Position numbers and translations under genes: made by a program
Notes under the pieces: model-generated
Seen by the model: the letters and a program-made list of their open reading frames with translations, nothing else
What the model was told of the DNA's origin: nothing
Databases searched by the model: none
Part shown: positions 7,461-15,744 of the stretch, in pieces
How the letters are laid out: every line of letters begins with the position of its first letter
How positions within the stretch are numbered: position 1 is the stretch's first letter
NCBI GenBank assembly: GCA_965279475.1
Contig: CBDIIA010000003.1
Location: forward strand, 4,898,001 to 4,962,000
Reading direction: 5' to 3'
Length of the DNA: 64,000 nt
Origin: Pseudorhodoferax sp965279475
GTDB taxonomy: Bacteria; Pseudomonadota; Gammaproteobacteria; Burkholderiales; Burkholderiaceae_C

Positions 7461-9384
7461 GCAAGCCTCCACGTTCATCGCCCAGCGGCACGCGCTGTGC
7501 TTCGGTCAATGCCACCGGCCCCCGCGCCGCCCGCTTGCGCCAGAGACCCGACAGGCTGCCGACGATGCCCGCACGGAAGGCAAGCACCACGACCACGAAG
7601 ACAGCGCCCTGCGCCACGGTGACCCAGTCCTGCAGCTCGGCCATGTAGGTCTCCATGCTGATGAGTGACAACGCGCCCAGGATCGGGCCGACGATGGTGC
7701 CGAGGCCGCCCACCAACGTCATCAGCAGGAACTCGCCCGACATCTGCCAGCCCACGTCGGTGAGCGTGGCGATCTGCACCGCAATGGCCTTGGTCGCGCC
7801 CGCCAGGCCGGTGATGCCGGCCGAGAAGACGAACACCACGAGCTTGGTGCGGCTGGCGTTGTAGCCGAGCGAGATCGCGCGGGGTTCGCTGTCGCGCACG
7901 GCCGCCACGATGCGCCCGAACGGCGAATGCACCAGCCTGGCCATCATCAGGATGGCCGCGCTACAGATGAGAAGAACGAAGAAGTACGCCGACACATCGC
8001 TCTTCAGGTCCCACAGACCGAAGGCCACGCCGCGCGGAATGTTCTGGATGCCGTCTTCGCCGTTGGTGAACGGCACCTGGACGCAGAAGAAGTAGACCAT
8101 CTGCGCCAGCGCCAGCGTCGACATCGCGAAGTAGATGCCCTGCAGGCGGATGGCGATGAGGCCGACCACGGCACCGAGCGCGACCGAGGCCAGCGTCGCG
8201 CCCAGGATCGCCCATTCGGGCGCCAGCCCCCAGACCTTGGCCAGGTGGCCGGCCACATAGGCCGAGAAGCCGAAGAACATCGCATGGCCGAACGACAGCA
8301 CGCCCATGTAGCCCAGCAGCAGGTTCACCGCGCTGGCCGCGACCGCGAAGCACAGCACCTTGATCAGGAACACCGGGTACAGCACGAACGGTGCGGCGAC
8401 GAGCGCGGCCGCCGACACGATGAGCAGCACCCAGCTCATGCGCCCGCGCCATGCCGGCGCGGTGCCGGCGTGGCTGTCCAGCACGCTCGCCGCATGCTGG
8501 GCGATGACGCCCTTGCCGAACAGCCCCGCCGGCTTGACCAGCAGCACCGCGGCCATGATGATGAAGACCACCGTGTCCGACAGCGGCGGGTAGTAGTAGC
8601 GCATCAGGCCCTCGGCCAGCCCCAGCAGGTAGCCGGTGACGATGGCCCCCTTGATCGAGCCCATGCCGCCGATCACGACCACCGCGAAGACCACGATGAC
8701 CAGGTTGGAACCCATCAGCGGGCTGACGTTGTAGATCGGTGCGGCGAACACGCCGGCCAGGCCGGCCAGCGCCACGCCGAAGCCGTAGACCAGGGTCACC
8801 ATGCGCGGCACGTTGATGCCGAAGCCGCGCACCAGGTCCGGGCGTTCGATGGCGGCACGCAGCGTGGCGCCGAGCCGGGTCTTCTCGATCAGGTACCAGG
8901 TGGCCAGGCACACGCCGAACGAAGCGAACAAGGCCCACAGCCGGTAGTACGGCAGATAGCCCATCGCTGTGCGCAAGCCACCGGGCATCGGGTTCGCGTA
9001 CGGCACACCGGCGGAGCCGAAGGCCTTGCGGTACAGGCCTTCGACGATCAGCGTGATGCCGAAGGTGAGCAGCAGGCCGTAGACGTGGTCCAGGTGGTAG
9101 AGCCGGCGCACGAACAGCCGCTCCAGCACGATGCCGCTCAGGCCCACGATCAGCGGCGCCAGCAGCAGCGCCGCCCCGTAGCCGATGCCCAGCCACTGCA
9201 GCAGCATCCACGCGGTGAACGCGCCCATCATGTACTGCGCGCCGTGCATGAAATTGACGACGTTCAGCAGCCCGAAGATGATGGCCAGCCCCAGGCTCAT
9301 CATCGCGTAGAAGGAGCCGTTGATCAGCCCCAGCAGCAGCTGGCCGAACAATGCGGGCGACGTGAATCCAAGCAGTTCAAGCAT
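7450..9384 (-). CDS. fused LivH-LivM branched-chain amino-acid-type ABC permease
   Basis: A 644-residue inner-membrane protein combining two permeases that are usually separate. Residues 1-300 are LivH-like (LLGLINGSFYAMMSLGLAIIF, VVVIGGMGSIKGAIVTGYL). Residues about 315-625 are LivM-like (NLLLGYMGVLSFGHAMFFGF, LVGGLGTIVGPILGALSLI). The join has a short hydrophilic linker and no internal stop. LivHM-type transporters move leucine/isoleucine/valine, but close relatives carry amides, urea or aromatic acids. It lies between LivF and the FAD oxidase with short overlaps on both sides. Confidence 0.92.
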   Translation of the reverse strand: MLELLGFTSPALFGQLLLGLINGSFYAMMSLGLAIIFGLLNVVNFMHGAQYMMGAFTAWMLLQWLGIGYGAALLLAPLIVGLSGIVLERLFVRRLYHLDHVYGLLLTFGITLIVEGLYRKAFGSAGVPYANPMPGGLRTAMGYLPYYRLWALFASFGVCLATWYLIEKTRLGATLRAAIERPDLVRGFGINVPRMVTLVYGFGVALAGLAGVFAAPIYNVSPLMGSNLVIVVFAVVVIGGMGSIKGAIVTGYLLGLAEGLMRYYYPPLSDTVVFIIMAAVLLVKPAGLFGKGVIAQHAASVLDSHAGTAPAWRGRMSWVLLIVSAAALVAAPFVLYPVFLIKVLCFAVAASAVNLLLGYMGVLSFGHAMFFGFSAYVAGHLAKVWGLAPEWAILGATLASVALGAVVGLIAIRLQGIYFAMSTLALAQMVYFFCVQVPFTNGEDGIQNIPRGVAFGLWDLKSDVSAYFFVLLICSAAILMMARLVHSPFGRIVAAVRDSEPRAISLGYNASRTKLVVFVFSAGITGLAGATKAIAVQIATLTDVGWQMSGEFLLMTLVGGLGTIVGPILGALSLISMETYMAELQDWVTVAQGAVFVVVVLAFRAGIVGSLSGLWRKRAARGPVALTEAQRVPLGDERGGLHGV

Positions 9385-10096
9385 GGCGGATCCCCAGGTA
9401 GGCTTCGACGCGGCCCGTGCCGTGGCGCATGTCGTCGCGGGTCAGCATGTCGACCACACGCCCGGTCTCCATCACGTAGTGGCGGTCGGCCAGTTCGGTC
9501 GCGAACCGCAGGTTCTGCTCCACCAGCAGGATGGTGAAGCCGCGGCGCTTGAGCTCGTGCACCGTGCGGGCGATGAGCTTCACGATCACCGGCGCGAGGC
9601 CTTCGCTCGGCTCGTCCAGCAGCAGGCACTTCGCGCCGGTGCGCAGGATGCGCCCGATCGCCAGCATCTGCTGCTCGCCACCCGACAGCTTGGTGCCCTG
9701 GCTGGTGCTGCGCTCGAGCAGGTTGGGGAAGAGTGCGTAGACCTCGGCGAGCGTCAGGCCGCCTTCGCGGATCACCGGCGGCAGCGTCAGGTTCTCCAGC
9801 ACGCTCAGCTGCGAGAAGATGCCGCGCTCTTCCGGGCAGTAGGCCATGCCCAGCCTGGCGATCTGCTCGGGCAGGCACTGCGCGACCGGCGTGCCTTCGA
9901 ACGTGATGCTGCCGGTCTTCTCGGCGATGAAACCCATCAGGCACTTCAGCGTGGTCGACTTGCCCGCGCCGTTGCGGCCGAGCAGCGTGACGACTTCGCC
10001 GCGCTTCAGGTGAAAGCCGACGCCATCGAGCACCTGGTTGCCTGCATAGCCGGCGCAGAGCGCCTTGACGTCGAGAACGGTGGCTGCATCGTCCAT
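9377..10096 (-). CDS. livF: LivF-type ABC transporter ATP-binding protein
   Basis: A 239-residue ATPase with Walker A GRNGAGKST, signature LSGGEQQML and Walker B CLLLDEPSEGL, followed by the switch histidine region. It ends in the LivF pattern (VEAYLGI). The start at 10096 is preferred over one 12 codons upstream because it follows the LivG stop by one base. It energises the LivHM permease together with LivG. Confidence 0.9.
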   Translation of the reverse strand: MDDAATVLDVKALCAGYAGNQVLDGVGFHLKRGEVVTLLGRNGAGKSTTLKCLMGFIAEKTGSITFEGTPVAQCLPEQIARLGMAYCPEERGIFSQLSVLENLTLPPVIREGGLTLAEVYALFPNLLERSTSQGTKLSGGEQQMLAIGRILRTGAKCLLLDEPSEGLAPVIVKLIARTVHELKRRGFTILLVEQNLRFATELADRHYVMETGRVVDMLTRDDMRHGTGRVEAYLGIRHA

Positions 10097-10097
10097 G

Positions 10098-10862
10098 TCA
10101 GTGGCCGATGTAGGCTTCGAGCACACGTTCATTGGCGGCGACTTCTTCGTAACTTCCTTCGGCCAGCACCTCGCCCCGGCACAGCACGGTGACGGTGTCC
10201 GACAGCCGCTCGACGACCTTCAGGTTGTGCTCGACCATGACGATGGTCTTCTCGCCGGCATGGTCGGCGATCAGGTCGGACACGCGGGTCACGTCCTCCA
10301 TGCCCAGGCCGGCCATCGGCTCGTCCAGCAGCACCAGGTTGGGCTCGAGCGCGAAGGTTGTCGCCAGCTCCAGCGCCCGCTTGCGGCCATAGGGCAGTTC
10401 GCCGGCCGCGGTATCGGCCCACTCGGAAAGGCCGAACTTGCGCAGCAGCGCATGCACGCGGTCGTCGAGTTCGCTCAAAACGGCGGTCGAACGCCAGAAC
10501 ACCTTCTGCAGGCCCGACAGGCGCTGCAGCGGCACGCACACGTTCTGCGCCACCGTCAGATGCGGAAACACGGCCGAGATCTGGAACGAGCGCACCACCC
10601 CTCGCCGGGCCAGCTGCGTCGGCGACGTGCGCGTGACGTCCACGCCCTCGTAGACGATCTGGCCGGCATCGGGCTCGAGGAACCGGGTCAGCAGGTTGAA
10701 CAGCGTGCTCTTGCCGGCACCGTTGGGGCCGATGACCGAATGCACCGTGTTGCGGCGCACGGTGAGGTCGACCTTCCTGACCGCGGTGAAACCCGAGAAG
10801 CTGCGCGTGAGGCCCCGCGCGGTGAGGATGGCGTCCGCGCCCCCGATGCCAGGCCCGTTCAT
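10098..10862 (-). CDS. livG: LivG-type ABC transporter ATP-binding protein
   Basis: A 254-residue ATPase: Walker A GPNGAGKST, a LivG-type signature region (GELPYGRKRALELATTFA) and Walker B NLVLLDEPMAGL, ending LEAYIGH. Its ATG shares bases with the LivK stop in an ATGA overlap, so the two are translationally coupled. It would pair with LivF on the fused permease. Confidence 0.92.
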   Translation of the reverse strand: MNGPGIGGADAILTARGLTRSFSGFTAVRKVDLTVRRNTVHSVIGPNGAGKSTLFNLLTRFLEPDAGQIVYEGVDVTRTSPTQLARRGVVRSFQISAVFPHLTVAQNVCVPLQRLSGLQKVFWRSTAVLSELDDRVHALLRKFGLSEWADTAAGELPYGRKRALELATTFALEPNLVLLDEPMAGLGMEDVTRVSDLIADHAGEKTIVMVEHNLKVVERLSDTVTVLCRGEVLAEGSYEEVAANERVLEAYIGH

Positions 10863-12106
10863 TTGGCCTTGCCGACCGCGCTGCCGACCAGGGGGCATTC
10901 GCTCGCGCTGAGCGGCGTGAAGGCGTCGTTGGCGGCGACGACGGCGTTGACCTTGTAGTAGTCCCACGGCGACTTGGACTCGGCCTTCGACTTGACCGTG
11001 ACCAGCAGGAAGTCGTGCGCCAGTTTTCCGTCGTCGCGGATCATCGCGTTCTTCGCGAACATGTCGTTCACCGGGGTGCTGCGCATCCTGGCGGCCACCG
11101 CGTCGGTGGCGTCCGTCTTCGTTGCGACGACGGCCTTGAGGTAGTGGCTGGTGGCCGAGTACATGCCCGCCTGCGACTCCGTGGGCATCGCCTTGAAACG
11201 CTCGAAGAAGCGCCTGGAGAACGCGCGGGTCTGGTCGTTCAGGTCCCAGTAGAACGCGGTGGTGGCCGACAGGCCCTCCATCACGTCGAGCCCCGCCGCG
11301 TGCACATCCGCCACCGACAGCAGCGTGGCGACCGGGCGCTGCTTGCCGCCCTGCATGCCGAACTCCTTCCACTGCTTCATCGAGTTCACGAGCTGCGCGC
11401 CGCCGTTGGCGAACGCCACCACCTTCGCGCCCGAACTCTGCGCCTGCAGCAGGTAGGAGCTGTAGTCCGACGTGCCCATCGGGTGGAACGCCTCGCCCAG
11501 CGTCTTGCCGCCGCTCGCGGCCACCAGCGCCTTGGCTTCCTGCACCATGTTCTTGCCGAACGCGAAGTCGGCCCCCACGAAGTACCAGGTGTCCGCACCG
11601 CCCTTGGTCAGTGTCTTCACCGGGCCGGACACCAGCGCGTAGGCATCGTGCACCCACGAGAAGCCGGTCTTCGCGCATTGCTTGCCGGTCAGCTCGGTCG
11701 TGCCGATGATGCCGTAGAGCGCGATCTTGTTCTTCTCCCTGATCACGGCCTGCACGCCCAGCGCGACGGCGGAGTTCGCCACATCGAGCACGGCGTCGAC
11801 CTTGTCCACGTCGAACCAGCGCTTCACGATCGTGAGGCCGATGTCGGGCTTGTTCTGGTGGTCGGCGACCAGCACCTCGACCTTGGTCGACCCGAGCTGG
11901 GCCTTCATGTCCTCCACCGCCATCTGCACGGCCAGCGCGGAGCCGGGCCCCGTCAAGGCGGCGTAAGGCCCTGACTGGTCGTTGATGACACCCAGCCGGA
12001 CGACCCCGTCCGAGATCTGGCCGATGGCCGGGCACGACGCCAGGGCCGCAGCCAGGGCGGCCGCGAGGATGCAGGGGTGGACGCGGGTGCGGATGCGGGG
12101 TGTCAT
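10859..12106 (-). CDS. periplasmic substrate-binding protein (LivK type)
   Basis: A 415-residue exported protein with a signal peptide (basic start, hydrophobic residues about 10-27, cut near residue 30). It has a type I periplasmic binding fold (VVRLGVINDQSGPYAALTGPG, KVEVLVADHQNKPDIG). It is the receptor of the LivHMGF transporter; the pocket cannot be matched to leucine rather than another ligand. The start is fixed by GGAAG 6 bases upstream of the ATG. It begins 47 bp after the DJ-1 hydratase-like gene with no visible terminator between. Confidence 0.9.
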   Translation of the reverse strand: MTPRIRTRVHPCILAAALAAALASCPAIGQISDGVVRLGVINDQSGPYAALTGPGSALAVQMAVEDMKAQLGSTKVEVLVADHQNKPDIGLTIVKRWFDVDKVDAVLDVANSAVALGVQAVIREKNKIALYGIIGTTELTGKQCAKTGFSWVHDAYALVSGPVKTLTKGGADTWYFVGADFAFGKNMVQEAKALVAASGGKTLGEAFHPMGTSDYSSYLLQAQSSGAKVVAFANGGAQLVNSMKQWKEFGMQGGKQRPVATLLSVADVHAAGLDVMEGLSATTAFYWDLNDQTRAFSRRFFERFKAMPTESQAGMYSATSHYLKAVVATKTDATDAVAARMRSTPVNDMFAKNAMIRDDGKLAHDFLLVTVKSKAESKSPWDYYKVNAVVAANDAFTPLSASECPLVGSAVGKAK

Positions 12107-12153
12107 GGTGGCTTCCTTTTCAAAGACGGAATCAAAGACGGAATGCGGGGGGA

Positions 12154-12849
12154 TCAATGCCGGGGCGCAACCCGCAGGGCGGCCTGGGCGATCTGGGCCT
12201 CCACGCCCGCGATCCAGGCCTCCTGCCCGGCACGCGCGCGGGCCACCCGCTCGGCACCGGCCTTCTCGGGCGTTCCGCTGTCGAACGGCGGCTGGGGGTC
12301 GTACTCCAGGCCCAGCTGGATCACCCGCGCCGCTTCCTCTCCGGCCAGCTCGCCCGCCAGGGTGAAAGCGAAATCAATGCCAGAAGTCACGCCGCCGCCC
12401 GACATGCGGTTGCGGTCGCGCACCACGCGCTCGGCCACCGGTTCGGCGCCGAACTGCGGCAGGTAGTGCCGCCAGTTCCAGTGGCAGGCCGACTTGTAGC
12501 CGTCGAGCAGCCCGGCCGCACCGAGCAGCAGCGAGCCGTTGCACACCGACGTCACGTGCCGCGCCGTGCGCCCCTGGGCCTGCAGGAAGGCCATGGTCTC
12601 TGTGTCGTTCAGGCGGTCGAACACACCGAAGCCGCCCGGCACGCACAGCACGTCGAGCGGCGGGCAGTCGGCGAAGGTGTGGGTCGGGTTGATGGAGAAG
12701 CCGGAGTCCGTCATCAAGGGCTCGATCGCCTTCCAGGCCAGGTGCACCTTGGCGCCCGGCACGCGGCTCAACACTTGTGCGGGGCCCATCAGGTCGAGCT
12801 GCGTGACCTTGGGAAAGACCAGGAAACCGATGTGCAGAACGTCGTTCAT
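12154..12849 (-). CDS. DJ-1/PfpI-family isonitrile hydratase-like protein
   Basis: A 231-residue cytosolic protein of the DJ-1/PfpI superfamily, closest in pattern to isonitrile (isocyanide) hydratase: FLVFPKVTQLDLMGPAQVL with the early Asp, CVPGGFGVFD, and TSVCNGSLLLGAAGLL around the likely catalytic Cys, then SACHWNW and SGGGVTSGIDFA. Isonitrile hydratase converts isocyanides to N-substituted formamides; the real substrate here is unknown. The start at 12849 sits about 25 bases below a predicted promoter. It is first in a likely operon with the Liv genes and the FAD oxidase, and divergent from a GlxA regulator. Confidence 0.8.
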   Translation of the reverse strand: MNDVLHIGFLVFPKVTQLDLMGPAQVLSRVPGAKVHLAWKAIEPLMTDSGFSINPTHTFADCPPLDVLCVPGGFGVFDRLNDTETMAFLQAQGRTARHVTSVCNGSLLLGAAGLLDGYKSACHWNWRHYLPQFGAEPVAERVVRDRNRMSGGGVTSGIDFAFTLAGELAGEEAARVIQLGLEYDPQPPFDSGTPEKAGAERVARARAGQEAWIAGVEAQIAQAALRVAPRH

Positions 12850-12877
12850 GAAGTGCTTGTCTTTGTCTGATGCGATG

Positions 12878-12936
12878 GGCCATTGTGGGAACGGCGGCAC
12901 TTGGCGTAAATGACAAACGCAGGCTAATATCCGCCA
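12878..12936 (-). promoter_or_regulatory. promoter plus GlxA-type operator, copy 1 (hydratase/liv operon)
   Basis: Read on the minus strand: TGGCGG, 13 variable bases, then TTTGTCATTTACGCCA, a spacer, and CCCACAATGGCC. A -35 box TTTACG (plus-strand 12905-12910) and a -10 box CACAAT (12882-12887) are 17 bases apart, with the half-sites immediately upstream and overlapping the -35, as for a class II AraC-type activator. The block recurs with the same spacing at 23466-23524. The outer half-site ends two bases before the GlxA regulator ATG, so autoregulation is possible. Confidence 0.7.
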
Positions 12937-12937
12937 A

Positions 12938-13915
12938 ATGACGAAGCCGCTCAACGTCGCGATCCTGACCTTCCCGCAATGCCAGGTGCTCGACGTCACC
13001 GGGCCGGCGATGGTGTTCGAGGCCGGCAACGACGCGCTGGGCAAGGCCCACTACAAGATCCACATCCTGTCCGCCGAAGGCGGCACGGTGCAGACCAGCA
13101 GCGCGGTCGCGATGGTGACCCGGCCAGTGAAGGAGGTGCCCCCGGCCTCCATCGACACCTTGCTGATCGCAGGTGGCGACGATGCCGGGCTGCAGATGCT
13201 GGTGGCCGATGCGACGGTACGCAAGTGGGCCATCGCCGCGAGCAAGAACGCGCGGCGCTACGGCTCGATCTGCACAGGCACCTTCGCACTCGCGCACTTC
13301 GGGCTGCTGGGCGGCAAGCGTGTGGCCACGCACTGGTCGGCCTGCGCCAACCTCGCCGAACGGTGCCCGGACATCGACGTCGACACCAACGCGCTGTTCG
13401 TCAACGACGGCCGGCTGTGGACATCGGCCGGCGTCACGACCGGCATCGACATGAGCCTGGAGATGGTGGCATCGGACCTGGGCAACGCCGTGGCACACAC
13501 CATCGCCAAACGCCTGGTGCTGTATGCGCGGCGCCCCGGCTACCAGTCGCAGTTCAGCCCGGTGCTGAACGCGCAGTCGCATGCCGATGCGCCGTTCGCC
13601 GCGCTCATCCACTGGATGCGCGAGAACCTGGCGCAGCCGCTGGACGTGCCGCGCCTGGCGGAGAAGGTCGCGATGTCCGAGCGCACCTTCCTGCGCAGGT
13701 TCACCAAGAGCACCGGCGAGACCCCCGCGCATTTCGTCGAGACCCTGCGGCTGGACCAGACCCGCAACCTGCTGGCGGCCGGCATGTCGCTGAAAGAGAT
13801 CGCGGGGCGCACCGGCTACCTCACCGGCGCCCAGCTGTCGAAGGCGTTCGACCGGCGCTTCGGCATGACGCCGCTGCTGTTCCGCGAACTGCACTGCCGC
13901 AGCCACCCTGCGTAG
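12938..13915 (+). CDS. GlxA-family (DJ-1 + AraC) transcriptional regulator
   Basis: A 325-residue regulator. The DJ-1-like domain (about residues 5-175) shows FPQCQVLDVTGPAMVF, YGSICTGTFALA and HWSACANLA. The AraC DNA-binding domain (about 220-320) shows LAEKVAMSERTFLRRF and AGRTGYLTGAQLSKAFDRRFG. It is divergent from the isonitrile-hydratase-like gene, and a conserved promoter/operator block lies between them. The same block precedes the D-aminoacylase gene 10 kb away, so this protein is the best candidate regulator of both operons. The inducer is unknown. Confidence 0.88.
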   Translation: MTKPLNVAILTFPQCQVLDVTGPAMVFEAGNDALGKAHYKIHILSAEGGTVQTSSAVAMVTRPVKEVPPASIDTLLIAGGDDAGLQMLVADATVRKWAIAASKNARRYGSICTGTFALAHFGLLGGKRVATHWSACANLAERCPDIDVDTNALFVNDGRLWTSAGVTTGIDMSLEMVASDLGNAVAHTIAKRLVLYARRPGYQSQFSPVLNAQSHADAPFAALIHWMRENLAQPLDVPRLAEKVAMSERTFLRRFTKSTGETPAHFVETLRLDQTRNLLAAGMSLKEIAGRTGYLTGAQLSKAFDRRFGMTPLLFRELHCRSHPA

Positions 13916-13941
13916 CAGACCCTGCGCGCGGCCGGCATCAA

Positions 13942-14026
13942 GACGTCAACAAATCGACCGCTTATGTCCGACGCCGCAAGTCCACGGAAATCACACTGGA
14001 CCCAGGATGGCCCTTCGGCGATCCAC
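13942..14026 (+). repeat. repeated upstream element, copy A (before tannase 1)
   Basis: About 85 bp starting GACGTCAACAAATCGACCG and ending CAGGATGGCCCTTCGGC, just before the first tannase gene. A diverged copy, roughly 75-80% identical by eye, lies at 15647-15728 before the Bug receptor gene. The shared position suggests a common promoter or operator, so the two genes may be co-regulated. Confidence 0.6.
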
Positions 14027-14039
14027 CACGGAGCTCCAG

Positions 14040-15635
14040 ATGAAAAGTCGACGCCGGTCTGTCCCGCACGCTCTCTCTCGCCCCCCTTGTCGCACGCTGT
14101 GCATGGCGCTGGTCGCGCTGACCACGTTGGTCCTGTCGGCCTGCGGTGGCGACGACGAGGCCACCCCCACCGCTGCGCGTGTGGACGCGGCGCAGGCCTG
14201 TGCCGCACTGGCGGGCAAGACGCTCGCCGGCGCCACGGTCAACACGGCTGGCACCGTCGCGGCCAGCGCCACCACGCCGCTGTATTGCAAGGTCAGCGCC
14301 ACCATCGCCCCGCAGCTGCACCTCGAACTGCGGCTGCCCCAGCAGTGGAACGGCAAGCTCTACTACGAGGGCGGTGGTGGTTATGACGGCTCGATCCCGC
14401 CGCTGGCCGGAGGCAATCTGAGCGCGCTGCAGCAGGGTTATGCCACCGTCAACAGCGACTCCGGCCACACGGATGTCGGGCTGTCCGCGGCGTTCGCGTT
14501 GAACGACACGTTGGCGGCCAATCTGTTCGGCTCCCTGTCGGTGCCGACCGTGATGTCCTCGGCCAAGGAGATGGTGCAGACGGTCTATGGCAAGGAACCC
14601 GAAAAGTCGTACTTCGAGGGCTGCTCCAACGGCGGCCGTGAAGCGCTGATGGCGGCGCAGCGCAATCCCAACCTGTTCGACGGCATCATCTCGCGCGCGC
14701 CGGCCTACAACTGGGTGGGATTCATCGGCGAGTTCAACCGCACGGCCAAGGCCGTGGCGGCGCCCGGCGGCCAGATCAATGCCGCCAAGCTCGGCCTGCT
14801 GGCCAAGGCCGTGCGCGATGCGTGCGACGCCAAGGACGGCATCGTCGACGGCATCGTCTCCAACCCGCAGGCCTGCACGTTCAACGCCGCCGCACTGCGT
14901 TGCGCAGGCGGCGCCGACACCGGCGACAGCTGCCTGTCGGACGCGCAGCTGGCCGTGGTGAGTTCGCGCACCACACCCGCATCGTTCGCGGGCGGCGCCT
15001 ACACCAGCGCCGAGTCACCACTGCACGGCAACGAGGACGACGCCGCAGGCTGGGGCCCGTGGATCACCGGCAACGGCGATGTGCGCAACGCCGCCAAGTA
15101 CCTGCTGCAGGACAGCACGATCAAGAACTACCTCGCGCGCAATCCGGCGCAGGACTCCCTGACCTATGCCTACGAGTCGAATCTCGGTGCGTTGTACAGC
15201 ATGGCCGCCCTCAACGATGCCACCAACACCGACCTGCGCCCCTTCAAGGCCAGCAACGCCAAGCTCATCCTCTGGCACGGCGGCAGTGACTCGGTGCTGA
15301 GCCCGGTGGCCACCACGGCGTACTACCGGGGCGTGACCAGTACGCTGGGCGGCCAGGCTGCGACGGACGAGTTCATGCGCTACTACCTGGCCCCCGGCGT
15401 GGGCCACTGCGAAGGCGGCCCGGGTGCCGACCAGACCGATCTGCTCGGCGCACTCGATGCCTGGGTGACCAAGGGCACGGCGCCGGCCACGCTGACCGCG
15501 ACCAAGGTCGCCAACGGGGTGACGCAGGCCAGCCGGCCGCTCTGTCGCTTTCCGCAATATCCGCGCTACACCGGCCCGGCCAACGACAACGCCGCCGCAG
15601 CGCTGGCGGTCAACTACAGCTGCACGACGCCATGA
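14040..15635 (+). CDS. tannase/feruloyl-esterase family lipoprotein (copy 1)
   Basis: A 531-residue exported alpha/beta hydrolase. The signal ends in LSAC followed by GGDDE, predicting a lipoprotein. The family CS-D-HC arrangement is visible: FEGCSNGGREAL with the nucleophile Ser, Asp in ILWHGGSDSVL, and His in GVGHCEGGPG; the two flanking cysteines normally pair to hold the triad. Family members hydrolyse gallate, ferulate or similar aryl esters. ATG 14040 has GGAG 6 bases upstream. It is nearly the same as the gene at 19961-21532. The neighbouring Bug receptor could import the released acid. Confidence 0.88.
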   Translation: MKSRRRSVPHALSRPPCRTLCMALVALTTLVLSACGGDDEATPTAARVDAAQACAALAGKTLAGATVNTAGTVAASATTPLYCKVSATIAPQLHLELRLPQQWNGKLYYEGGGGYDGSIPPLAGGNLSALQQGYATVNSDSGHTDVGLSAAFALNDTLAANLFGSLSVPTVMSSAKEMVQTVYGKEPEKSYFEGCSNGGREALMAAQRNPNLFDGIISRAPAYNWVGFIGEFNRTAKAVAAPGGQINAAKLGLLAKAVRDACDAKDGIVDGIVSNPQACTFNAAALRCAGGADTGDSCLSDAQLAVVSSRTTPASFAGGAYTSAESPLHGNEDDAAGWGPWITGNGDVRNAAKYLLQDSTIKNYLARNPAQDSLTYAYESNLGALYSMAALNDATNTDLRPFKASNAKLILWHGGSDSVLSPVATTAYYRGVTSTLGGQAATDEFMRYYLAPGVGHCEGGPGADQTDLLGALDAWVTKGTAPATLTATKVANGVTQASRPLCRFPQYPRYTGPANDNAAAALAVNYSCTTP

Positions 15636-15646
15636 CCCGCCGCCAC

Positions 15647-15728
15647 GACGTCAACGAATCCACCGTTTTTGTCCGACACCGGAAGCCCCCGGCCACGACA
15701 CTGGACACAGGATGGCCCTTCGGCCATC
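15647..15728 (+). repeat. repeated upstream element, copy B (before Bug receptor)
   Basis: A diverged copy of the element at 13942-14026, starting GACGTCAACGAATCCACCG and ending CAGGATGGCCCTTCGGC, directly upstream of the Bug receptor ribosome binding site. The best-kept parts are both ends and the central GTCCGAC. Confidence 0.6.
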
Positions 15729-15744
15729 GCCAGGGAGGAACAAC

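Noticed and set aside
8000..9537. 536-codon plus-strand frame rich in His/Gln/Arg opposite the LivHM gene
   Set aside because: This is the typical antisense shadow of a GC-rich membrane-protein gene.
10098..12035. One 645-codon frame containing LivG
   Set aside because: Its first two thirds are the wrong frame of LivK; the real LivG begins at 10862 in an ATGA overlap.
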